From NCBI GenBank assembly GCA_964514305.1, contig CAZEQD010000019.1, forward strand, positions 1 to 35,746: a DNA stretch of 35,746 bases, in the 5' to 3' direction. Origin of the DNA: CAZEQD01 sp964514305. Lineage in GTDB: Bacteria > Acidobacteriota > Aminicenantia > Aminicenantales > Aminicenantaceae. How positions within the stretch are numbered: position 1 is the first letter of the stretch; each line of letters opens with the position of its first letter. The position numbers and the translations under genes were made by a program. Under the pieces are notes generated by a model, which did no database searches, was not told where the DNA came from, and worked only from the letters and a program-made list of their open reading frames with translations. Positions 23,441 to 29,997 of the stretch are shown here, in pieces.

Positions 23441-24541
23441 GTGGATGATAGTAAAAAATACTGGATAGCTTTAAATCTTGGAGTAGGCCAGTATTTAAGC
23501 GAAGCTAAAAAAGCTGTTGACAAATTTTCAAGGATTGAGGATGTTTTTAAAACTCCAATCCACAAGCTGGTTGCTTTAGGAATAAATAAAAAAGTCACCA
23601 CCAGACTTTTATCCCCTTATATTTTAAAGGAGGCAGCCAAAGAACTTAAAAGAGCCGAGAAGAAGCAATATTTCATTTTAACCTGGGAAGATGAAAAATA
23701 TCCTCTCTATTTAAGAGAAATATTTGACCCACCTCGCGTCCTTTATTGTGCTGGTCAGGTTGAAGTGCTTAATGAGCCCTCAGTAGCTATTGTGGGCAGT
23801 CGATGCCATTCTCCTTATGGTAGAGTTGTGGCTGAGAAACTTGCTGAAGATTTAGCCCAAAGAGGACTGGTAGTGGTCAGTGGTTTGGCCCGGGGGATAG
23901 ACTCAGCCGCCCATAGAGGTGCCTTGCGGGCTGGAAAAACAGTGGCTGTTTTGGGATCTGGTTTGGAAAATATTTATCCCAAAGAAAACCGGAGGCTTTT
24001 TAAAAAAATAACCGAACAAGGAGCTGTTATCTCTGAATTTCCTCTTGATAGTCCTCCCCTTGGCCGTCATTTCCCTATAAGAAATAGGATTATCAGCGGT
24101 CTTTCTTTAGCGTTGGTCGTAGTCGAGGCAACCAGGAGGAGTGGTTCTTTGATTTCCGCCCGGCTTGCCCTCGAGTATAATAGAGAAGTAATGGCTGTGC
24201 CCGGAAATGTGACCTCAGAATTAAGCAGAGGAACTAACTGGCTCCTTAAGTCAGGAGCTAAGCCAGTTGAAACATGGCAGGATGTGGTTGAAGAACTTCC
24301 TTCTCCTCTAAAAGAGCAGATTTTATCTAACATGAAGAAGAAAGAAAGAAAAGATATCTCTTTGAGTCCTGAAGAGAATAAGATTTTTGGGCTTTTGAAG
24401 CCGGATTCTCTTACTCACATAGATGAAATATTAGAGCAGACTAATTATTCAGTAGCTGAAGTGTTAGCGATTATGCTCAGCCTGGAGCTAAAAGAGGCTG
24501 TCTTTCAAAGTCCAGGGAAATATTTCCAAAGGAGATGGTGA
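23441..24541 (+). CDS. dprA: DNA-processing protein DprA/Smf
   Basis: 366 residues. DprA binds incoming single-stranded DNA and loads RecA during natural transformation. The N-terminal SAM/HhH-like region is at about 1-75. The Rossmann-like DprA core is at about 105-295: VAIVGSRCHSPYGR, VVSGLARGIDSAAHRGAL, VAVLGSGLENIYP, GRHFPIRNRIISGLS, EATRRSGSLISARLALEYNREVMAVPGN, GTNWLLKSGAKPV. A C-terminal winged-helix domain covers about 305-366. The start is GTG with no clear SD, two bases after the usp stop. Its stop overlaps the topA start (TGATG). With comEA downstream it hints at DNA uptake ability. Confidence 0.95.
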   Translation: MDDSKKYWIALNLGVGQYLSEAKKAVDKFSRIEDVFKTPIHKLVALGINKKVTTRLLSPYILKEAAKELKRAEKKQYFILTWEDEKYPLYLREIFDPPRVLYCAGQVEVLNEPSVAIVGSRCHSPYGRVVAEKLAEDLAQRGLVVVSGLARGIDSAAHRGALRAGKTVAVLGSGLENIYPKENRRLFKKITEQGAVISEFPLDSPPLGRHFPIRNRIISGLSLALVVVEATRRSGSLISARLALEYNREVMAVPGNVTSELSRGTNWLLKSGAKPVETWQDVVEELPSPLKEQILSNMKKKERKDISLSPEENKIFGLLKPDSLTHIDEILEQTNYSVAEVLAIMLSLELKEAVFQSPGKYFQRRW

Positions 24542-26784
24542 TGGCCAAAAATTTAGTTATAGTTGAATCGCCAGCCAAAGCCAGGACAGTAAACCGCTAT
24601 CTCGGTCCTCGTTTTCTGGTCAGAGCCTCTATGGGCCATATTCGGGATCTTCCCAGAAAAAGGCTGGGGGTGGATATAGATCATGATTTTAAAGCTGAAT
24701 ATGAAATTATTCCAGGTAGACAAAAGATAGTAACTGAATTTCAAAAACTAGCCAAGCAGTCTGAGGCTATATTCTTGGCTGCGGATCCTGATCGTGAGGG
24801 AGAAGCCATCTGCTGGCATCTGAGTCAAGTCTTAGGGAAGGACAACAAAAATATTTACAGGGTCATTTTTCATGAAATTACTAAAAAGGCTGTTCAGGAG
24901 GCTTTTAAAAAATATGGACAGCTTGATCAGGATAAAATAAAAGCTCAGCAAACAAGGAGAATTCTGGATAGATTAGTCGGTTACCTGATCAGTCCCTTGC
25001 TCTGGAAGAAAATCGGCAGAGGATTGAGTGCAGGGCGAGTTCAATCTATTGCCCTCCGTCTAATTTGTGAGAGGGAGAAAGAAATAAAAGACTTTATTCC
25101 TGAAGAATACTGGACTGTTACCGCTCATCTTCAAGCTGCCAATCCCCCTCCTTTTAAAGCTTCATTAGTCCGAATAAAGGGTAAGAAAGCAAAGATAAAG
25201 ACAGAAGGTGAAGCTCAACAAATTGTGGCTTCCTTGAAGCAGGCTCCTTTTATCCTTAAAAAAATCAAGCTTAAAGAGAAAAAGAAATCTCCTCTTCCGC
25301 CTTATATTACCAGTAGTCTGCAGCAGGATAGCTATCGTTTTCTTCGCTTTTCAGTAAAAAAGACAATGTCTATTGCCCAACGACTTTACGAAGGGCTGGA
25401 AATCGGGGATAAAGGGTTGACCGGCCTTATTACCTATATGAGGACGGACTCTGTTCGGGTCTCTAATGAGGCTCTTGGTCAGGTCAGAAAATATATTAAA
25501 ACTAATTTTTCTAAAGAGTATTTGCCGCCCAGAGCTAGAATCTATAAAAACAAGAAGAAAGCCCAGGATGCCCATGAAGCTATCCGCCCGACCATGGTTT
25601 CGCTTTCACCTGAAGCTGTGAAGGATTATCTTAGTAAAGATGAACTCAGCCTTTATCGGCTAATCTGGAACAGATTTGTGGCTTCTCAAATGAGTTCGGC
25701 TTTAATTGAAGAAACAGAATTTGAGATCGAGGCTTCTAATTATCAATTCACGGCCAAAGGAGAAGTTATAAGGTTTGATGGATTTTTAGCTCTTTTCCCA
25801 CGCCTGAAGAAAGAGGAAAAGATTTTACCTAAGGCTGGGGAGGGAGAGAAGCTTGAACTTCTCGATTTGGATTCCAAACAGAATTTTACCCAGCCTCCTC
25901 CTCGATTTACAGAGGGGAGCTTAGTTAAAGAGTTAGAATCAAGAGGTATCGGCCGTCCCAGTACTTATGCTCCTATTATTGCCACCCTTCAAGACCGCGT
26001 CTATGTAGTCAAAGAAAAGGGGAAATTTATTCCGACTGACTTAGGGCTGTTTGTCACTGATTATTTAATTAAAAATTTTTCTCAACTTATGGAATTTGAA
26101 TTCACAGCTAAACTAGAGGAAGAACTTGATCGAATCAGCCAGGGAGTGCGTCCCTGGCTTGACTATTTAAGAACCTATTATTCATTGCTGGAAAAAGATT
26201 TAAGTCGAGCTGTGAAAACTCAGGGAGTAAGGGGAAAAGGTATCCCTGTGGACGAGGTCTGTCCTAAATGCGGCCGACCCCTTGTTATCAGGGAAGGCCG
26301 CTTTGGCCGCTTTAAAGCCTGCAGCGGTTACCCGGATTGTAATTACAGACAGAGCCTTCATAAAAAAGAGGTTAGACTTTTAGAGGAAAAATGCCCTCGC
26401 TGTGGGGCAGCTCTTGTTCTCCGCTCTGGTAAATATGGAACTTTTATTGCCTGCTCGAATTATCCCCAATGTACTTATATCAAAAAGGAAAGAAAGGATA
26501 CAGGCATTCCTTGCCCTCTTAATTGCGGGGGGACGATTGTCCGCCGCCAAACGAAAAAAGGCAAAATTTTTTACGGCTGCAGCAATTATCCTCAGTGTAA
26601 ATTTGCTACTTGGGACGAGCCTCTAGCCCAACGCTGCCCTAAATGTGGTCGGCCTTTCCTCCTTCGTAAAAATCCGGTAAAAGGAAATCCGATTATTTAT
26701 TGCAGCAGTGATGATTGTGATTATAAAGAGAGCGTGGAAAGGGAGAAAATCTGGGAGCAGAAGTCCGATAATTGGGATGAGTAA
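24541..26784 (+). CDS. topA: DNA topoisomerase I
   Basis: 747 residues. The type IA enzyme relaxes negative supercoils. The TOPRIM domain carries IVESPAKA at the start and AADPDREGEAI. The catalytic tyrosine is Tyr299 in GLITYMRTDSVRVS. The FTEGSLVKELESRGIGRPSTYAPI block follows. Four C-terminal zinc-ribbon units run from about 575, beginning CPKCGRP, CPRCGAA, CPLNCGG and CPKCGRP. An in-frame ATG at 24535 directly abuts the SD AAAGGAG, so the ATG at 24541 with correct spacing is preferred. The TAA shares a base with the start of the Xer gene. Confidence 0.96.
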   Translation: MAKNLVIVESPAKARTVNRYLGPRFLVRASMGHIRDLPRKRLGVDIDHDFKAEYEIIPGRQKIVTEFQKLAKQSEAIFLAADPDREGEAICWHLSQVLGKDNKNIYRVIFHEITKKAVQEAFKKYGQLDQDKIKAQQTRRILDRLVGYLISPLLWKKIGRGLSAGRVQSIALRLICEREKEIKDFIPEEYWTVTAHLQAANPPPFKASLVRIKGKKAKIKTEGEAQQIVASLKQAPFILKKIKLKEKKKSPLPPYITSSLQQDSYRFLRFSVKKTMSIAQRLYEGLEIGDKGLTGLITYMRTDSVRVSNEALGQVRKYIKTNFSKEYLPPRARIYKNKKKAQDAHEAIRPTMVSLSPEAVKDYLSKDELSLYRLIWNRFVASQMSSALIEETEFEIEASNYQFTAKGEVIRFDGFLALFPRLKKEEKILPKAGEGEKLELLDLDSKQNFTQPPPRFTEGSLVKELESRGIGRPSTYAPIIATLQDRVYVVKEKGKFIPTDLGLFVTDYLIKNFSQLMEFEFTAKLEEELDRISQGVRPWLDYLRTYYSLLEKDLSRAVKTQGVRGKGIPVDEVCPKCGRPLVIREGRFGRFKACSGYPDCNYRQSLHKKEVRLLEEKCPRCGAALVLRSGKYGTFIACSNYPQCTYIKKERKDTGIPCPLNCGGTIVRRQTKKGKIFYGCSNYPQCKFATWDEPLAQRCPKCGRPFLLRKNPVKGNPIIYCSSDDCDYKESVEREKIWEQKSDNWDE

Positions 26785-27671
26785 TGGAAAAAAAACTTCG
26801 TAAATTCTTAGATTTCCTTCGTTATGAAAGGAACGCCTCTCCTTATACCATTACCAGTTACCGAAGGGATTTAAAGCAACTTCAGCATTACCTGAAGCAG
26901 AGAGGAATAAGTTTCAGAGAATTGGATAATATTAGTCTTCGGGGTTTTTTGTCCAGCCTCTTCCAGCGGGGAAATAAAAAATCAACTGTGGCCAGGAAAT
27001 TAGCCTCTATCCGTTCTTTTCTTCAGTACTGCCTGCAAAAGGGGTGGCTGGAAGATAATCCTGCTCGTGTAGTAGCTACCCCTAAGCAAGGGAAAAATGT
27101 GCCTTCTTTCTTGTCAGAGGAAGAGATGGCCCATTTTTTAGATCTTCCCCAGAAGCCAAAGAACGCTTTGGATTACAGGGATAAAGCTCTCCTTGAGCTG
27201 CTCTATGCCACTGGGATTAGAGTGGGCGAGCTGGTGGGGATGAATATCGAAGATGTCAATTTCAGCCAGAGGTTAATACGGGTTAGAGGGAAAGGAAAAA
27301 AAGAAAGGCTTCTGCCCTTTGGACGCAAAGCAGCTTCAAGCCTCAAGGACTACCTTCGCTGGAGAAGAATGATTAACCAGGGAAGAATTGAAGAAGAGGC
27401 CTTATTCTTGAATTTTCGCGGCCAGCGGCTATCTAGTCGCTCTGTAGAAAGAATTGTCGATAAATATCTCAAGCGGGCAGCCCTCCGCCGTAAAATAAGC
27501 CCCCATTCGCTCCGCCATTCGTTCGCCTCTCATCTCCTCAGCCGTGGGGCTGATTTAAGAGTCATCCAGGAACTTTTAGGTCATGAAAGTCTGGCAACGA
27601 CTCAAAAATATACTCATATTGATTTAAAACAACTGCTCCAAGTTTACCGCAAGAGCCACCCTCGCTCCTGA
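26784..27671 (+). CDS. Tyrosine recombinase XerC/XerD
   Basis: 295 residues. It resolves chromosome dimers at dif with a partner recombinase and FtsK. The N-terminal SAM-like core-binding domain is at about 1-90 (NASPYTITSYRRDLKQ). The catalytic domain has Arg146 (ATGIRVGEL), Lys170 (GKGKKERLLP), His241 and Arg244 (HSLRHSFASHLL), His267 (LLGHESLATTQ) and Tyr276 (KYTHI), the complete set. Linkage to topA and dprA is typical of xerC/xerD loci and argues against a phage integrase. XerC versus XerD cannot be settled here. A heptad repeat begins six bases after the stop. Confidence 0.92.
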   Translation: MEKKLRKFLDFLRYERNASPYTITSYRRDLKQLQHYLKQRGISFRELDNISLRGFLSSLFQRGNKKSTVARKLASIRSFLQYCLQKGWLEDNPARVVATPKQGKNVPSFLSEEEMAHFLDLPQKPKNALDYRDKALLELLYATGIRVGELVGMNIEDVNFSQRLIRVRGKGKKERLLPFGRKAASSLKDYLRWRRMINQGRIEEEALFLNFRGQRLSSRSVERIVDKYLKRAALRRKISPHSLRHSFASHLLSRGADLRVIQELLGHESLATTQKYTHIDLKQLLQVYRKSHPRS

Positions 27672-27676
27672 AGAGA

Positions 27677-27725
27677 GTGAAAGGTAAAGAGTAAAAAGTA
27701 GAAAGTTGAAAGTGATAAGGTAAAA
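27677..27725 (+). repeat. Degenerate seven-base tandem repeat, locus 1
   Basis: Seven consecutive heptamers of the form GTRAARA: GTGAAAG, GTAAAGA, GTAAAAA, GTAGAAA, GTTGAAA, GTGATAA, GGTAAAA. The same consensus forms five units at 29854-29888. The period is seven, so it is not codon-related. Confidence 0.7.
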
Positions 27726-27785
27726 AACCGGAAGGGTTTGTAAGGCTCGCTGTTGCCCACAAGCTACAAGCGATTAGTCTAATGT

Positions 27786-27814
27786 CTGTAGGGTATGCTG
27801 TCTCCAGTAGACCG
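27786..27814 (+). repeat. REP-family hairpin
   Basis: It begins CTGTAGGGTATGCTGTC and ends AGTAGACCG. The GTAG foot and the GGTATGCT/AGTAGACC imperfect stem match the family seen at 688-756 and 30003-30033. Confidence 0.6.
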
Positions 27815-27998
27815 TAATATCTACCGCTAATAAAATCCGCCAAGAATGGAAACCTTAGTTGTCAGCCCAGGCAGGTTTTTGTCAACTGGAATTTACTCCT
27901 AGGGCCAAAGGTGTTTTCTAATTTGAAGATAATAAATGAGATAGAAAAAATCAAAGCTGGCCTCAATTTTGCATAAAAAAAGGTGAAAGGAGGTTACC

Positions 27999-28316
27999 AT
28001 GAAAATTTTTAGGAAGAAAGGAATTATCTTCAGTTTGGCCTTAAGTCTTTTGTTTTCATTCTTTGTTGTTCTTCAAATCCAGGCCGCTTCTCAAACTGCC
28101 AGCCAAAAAATTAATATTAACACTGCTTCCTTGACTGAACTACAAAAGCTACCCAGAATCGGCAGCTCTGTCGCCCAGAGAATTATCGACTTCAGAAAGA
28201 AAAACGGGCCCTTCAAGAAGATAGAAGAAATCATGAAGGTCAAAGGAATCGGGGAAAAAACTTTTGAACAAATAAAAGATTTGATTACAGTAGGTGATAC
28301 AGCTAGATCTAAATAA
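27999..28316 (+). CDS. ComEA-type helix-hairpin-helix DNA-binding protein
   Basis: 105 residues. A signal peptide at about 1-30 (IFSLALSLLFSFFVVLQIQA) is followed by a ComEA domain: INTASLTELQKLPRIGSSVAQRIIDFRKKNGPFKKIEEIMKV and KGIGEKTFEQIKD, two HhH motifs. Short exported ComEA-like proteins bind double-stranded DNA in the periplasm during DNA uptake, although many similar proteins occur in species without proven competence. The AAAGGAGGT site is perfect. It converges with rdgB 26 bases away. Confidence 0.88.
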   Translation: MKIFRKKGIIFSLALSLLFSFFVVLQIQAASQTASQKININTASLTELQKLPRIGSSVAQRIIDFRKKNGPFKKIEEIMKVKGIGEKTFEQIKDLITVGDTARSK

Positions 28317-28342
28317 AAAATAAAATGAGGATATTTCTCTTT

Positions 28343-28957
28343 TTAGCTTTTAGATGATGTTAGGTAGAAAAGCAGATATTCCTTTAGCCGGGTTAAAGAT
28401 AGACCCCGATGACTTATTTTGTTTTTTTCTTCCGTTGAAAGCTGAGCAAAAGTTTTTTTAAAGGGAGGGTAGTAAAAAATGGGATCATAGCCGAAGCCGC
28501 CCTCCCCCTTTTTTTCCGAAGTGATATAGCCTTCTACTTTTTCAATGATTTCCTTTAATATTTTCTGTTTCTGACTTAAGACAAGACAGGAAACAAATCT
28601 GGCTTTCCTCTGAGACCAGGGGACGCCTTCCATTAACTTTAGTACTTTTTCAATGTTGGTGGCGTCAGTAGCCGCTGGGCCAGAAAAACGGGCCGAAAGG
28701 ACACCGGGCCGGCCTCCAAGATACTCTATTTCCAGGCCAGAATCTTCAGCCAGGGTCAGGTAGGGCCAGAAACGGCTATAAAAAAGACTTTTACCCTGGG
28801 CATTTTTTAGGAAAGAAGTTTCGGTTTCAGGGTAAGACTGTTTAAGCCTGAGTTGGTCAAGAGTGATGATTTTCAGGGGCAGAGAGGCGAGAAAGTTTTT
28901 AATTTCTCTTGCTTTGCCAGGATTAGTAGTGGCAATTAGAAGTTGGGCTTCATTCAA
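28343..28957 (-). CDS. rdgB: XTP/dITP pyrophosphatase (RdgB/HAM1)
   Basis: 204 residues. It hydrolyses dITP, XTP and related deaminated nucleotides to monophosphates, keeping them out of DNA. The signatures are complete: LIATTNPGKAREIKNFL at the N-terminus, AEDSGLEIEYLGGRPGVLSARF in the middle, GGFGYDPIFYYP, and the C-terminal KNKISHRGLSL. The start overlaps the mgtC stop by eight bases, so the two genes are probably co-translated. Confidence 0.95.
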   Translation of the reverse strand: MNEAQLLIATTNPGKAREIKNFLASLPLKIITLDQLRLKQSYPETETSFLKNAQGKSLFYSRFWPYLTLAEDSGLEIEYLGGRPGVLSARFSGPAATDATNIEKVLKLMEGVPWSQRKARFVSCLVLSQKQKILKEIIEKVEGYITSEKKGEGGFGYDPIFYYPPFKKTFAQLSTEEKNKISHRGLSLTRLKEYLLFYLTSSKS

Positions 28958-29597
28958 TCTTTATTTCCAGAATTTCTTCAATGTCTAAAAGGCCTTGATT
29001 AAACTTTTGTTCCTTTTCTTCGGTGGCGGGGAAGGAGAAATCAACTACTGACAGATCATCCTCTTTTTTAAGAGTAAGTTCTCGGAATCTTATTCCTTCA
29101 TGGAGGGCTAATTTTTTTATATTGATAAGAACATCCTTTGAATATTTCGTTTTAAGGTGATAGTGATAAATAGTTTTTTTCAAGTATTGGCCTTCAAGGC
29201 GCCGGAAAAGAATAAGAGTTAAAATAATAATTACAGTGAAGATGACGGCAGGAACATAATAGCCGGCTCCAACAACTACTCCTAAGCCACCTACTGCCCA
29301 GAGGGTAGCTGCAGTAGTTAGACCCACTACTATTCCTCGGGATTGAATGATGGTTCCAGCTCCAATAAAGCCGATGCCAGTTATAACTCCGGCGGCAATA
29401 CGGGTTATATCTCCTCCTTTTGTTTGCTGATCATGGAGGAGAAGGCTAGCCAGAATCATCATCATGGTTGAGCCCGTACAGATAAGGATGTTTGTCCTGA
29501 AACCAGCTGGTTTCTGACTGGATTCTCTTTCCAGGCCAACAAGTCCTCCTAAGCCTACGGCCATTAAGAGCTTGAGGGTAATTTCTAATAAACTCAT
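28950..29597 (-). CDS. MgtC/SapB family membrane protein
   Basis: 215 residues with four to five membrane helices in the first 130 residues (LLMAVGLGGLVGLERE, TNILICTGSTMMMILASLLL, RIAAGVITGIGFIGAGTII, GLTTAATLWAVGGLGVVVGAGYYV), all MgtC hallmarks. A cytoplasmic ACT-like domain follows to the end. The family is linked to Mg2+ homeostasis and, in Salmonella, to control of ATP synthase; the function here is unknown. A hairpin overlapping its SD (29605-29625) may control translation. It overlaps rdgB downstream. Confidence 0.9.
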   Translation of the reverse strand: MSLLEITLKLLMAVGLGGLVGLERESSQKPAGFRTNILICTGSTMMMILASLLLHDQQTKGGDITRIAAGVITGIGFIGAGTIIQSRGIVVGLTTAATLWAVGGLGVVVGAGYYVPAVIFTVIIILTLILFRRLEGQYLKKTIYHYHLKTKYSKDVLINIKKLALHEGIRFRELTLKKEDDLSVVDFSFPATEEKEQKFNQGLLDIEEILEIKIE

Positions 29598-29604
29598 TTT
29601 CAGT

Positions 29605-29625
29605 GCCTCATTTTGAAGTTGAGGC
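29605..29625 (-). promoter_or_regulatory. Leader hairpin overlapping the mgtC ribosome-binding site
   Basis: In the mgtC mRNA, GCCTCA and TGAGGC form a six-base perfect stem with a nine-base loop, ending seven bases before the ATG. The only SD-like sequence, TGAGG, is inside the 3' arm, so folding would hide it. The arrangement is seen directly; regulation is inference. Confidence 0.4.
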
Positions 29626-29703
29626 TAATGTATCATAATTAAGAGAAGAAAGACAAGGCCATTAGGGTTCTGTTACGAAAAGTAGGGTAATATATATATA
29701 ATA

Positions 29704-29847
29704 GCCAGCAGACGGGGTCAGACCTTCATAAGTTTCATAACTTTAATTTTTACAATAATTGTAATAACTTTTGTCCCTTACAAACCGACGAAACATATCA
29801 ATAGAGAAGCATAATTTATGAAACTTATGAAGGTCTGACCCCACCGG
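29704..29847 (+). mobile_element. Inverted-arm non-autonomous element, copy 2
   Basis: Perfect 27-base arms, 29714-29740 and 29816-29842, flank a 75-base core that differs from copy 1 at two bases. It is bordered by GCCAGCAGAC (29704-29713) and ACCGG (29843-29847). These equal the reverse complements of copy 1's right and left borders, although the cores are co-oriented. It lies in the repeat island upstream of mgtC. Confidence 0.8.
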
Positions 29848-29853
29848 GAAGAA

Positions 29854-29888
29854 GTGAAGAGTGAAGAGTAAAAAGTGAAGAGTGAAAG
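29854..29888 (+). repeat. Degenerate seven-base tandem repeat, locus 2
   Basis: Five heptamers: GTGAAGA, GTGAAGA, GTAAAAA, GTGAAGA, GTGAAAG, the same consensus as the array after the Xer gene. It starts seven bases after element copy 2. Confidence 0.7.
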
Positions 29889-29938
29889 ATTTTAAAGCTG
29901 AAAGATGGAAGGGCCTAGCGGGATGTAGGTTCTGCTGA

Positions 29939-29967
29939 CTGTAGGGTCCATTGTCCCCAACGGACCG
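29939..29967 (+). repeat. REP-family hairpin
   Basis: CTGTAGGGTCCATTGTCC is followed by AACGGACCG. It has the GTAG foot with a GGTCC/GGACC stem. A truncated repeat start (TGTAGGTTCTGCTGA) lies immediately before it at 29924-29938. Confidence 0.65.
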
Positions 29968-29997
29968 TTTAACCTATTCGCGCCCAGGCCGCCAACT

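Larger units (their letters stand above)
27672..27998. other. Repeat-containing intergenic region before comEA
   Basis: No gene is supported in these 327 bases. They hold a seven-base tandem array (27677-27725), a vague REP-like stretch at about 27740-27760, a REP copy (27786-27814), and AT-rich sequence leading to a perfect AAAGGAGGT ribosome-binding site for comEA. No convincing promoter or terminator was identified. Confidence 0.6.
29598..29997. other. Repeat island between the S9 peptidase and mgtC
   Basis: No gene is supported in these 400 bases. From left to right: the mgtC leader hairpin (29605-29625), an AT run, inverted-arm element copy 2 (29704-29847), heptad repeats (29854-29888), a partial REP at about 29924-29938, and a REP at 29939-29967. 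Another REP (30003-30033) continues into the end of the peptidase gene. It is the densest repeat cluster in the window. Confidence 0.7.

Noticed and set aside
26784..27671. Xer protein as an integrase marking a mobile island
   Set aside because: It overlaps topA by one base, sits in a dprA-topA-xer arrangement typical of chromosomes, and no att-like repeats or cargo were found.
27677..27725. CRISPR-like or coding repeat
   Set aside because: The period is seven with no spacers and many mismatches, so it is neither a CRISPR array nor a codon repeat.
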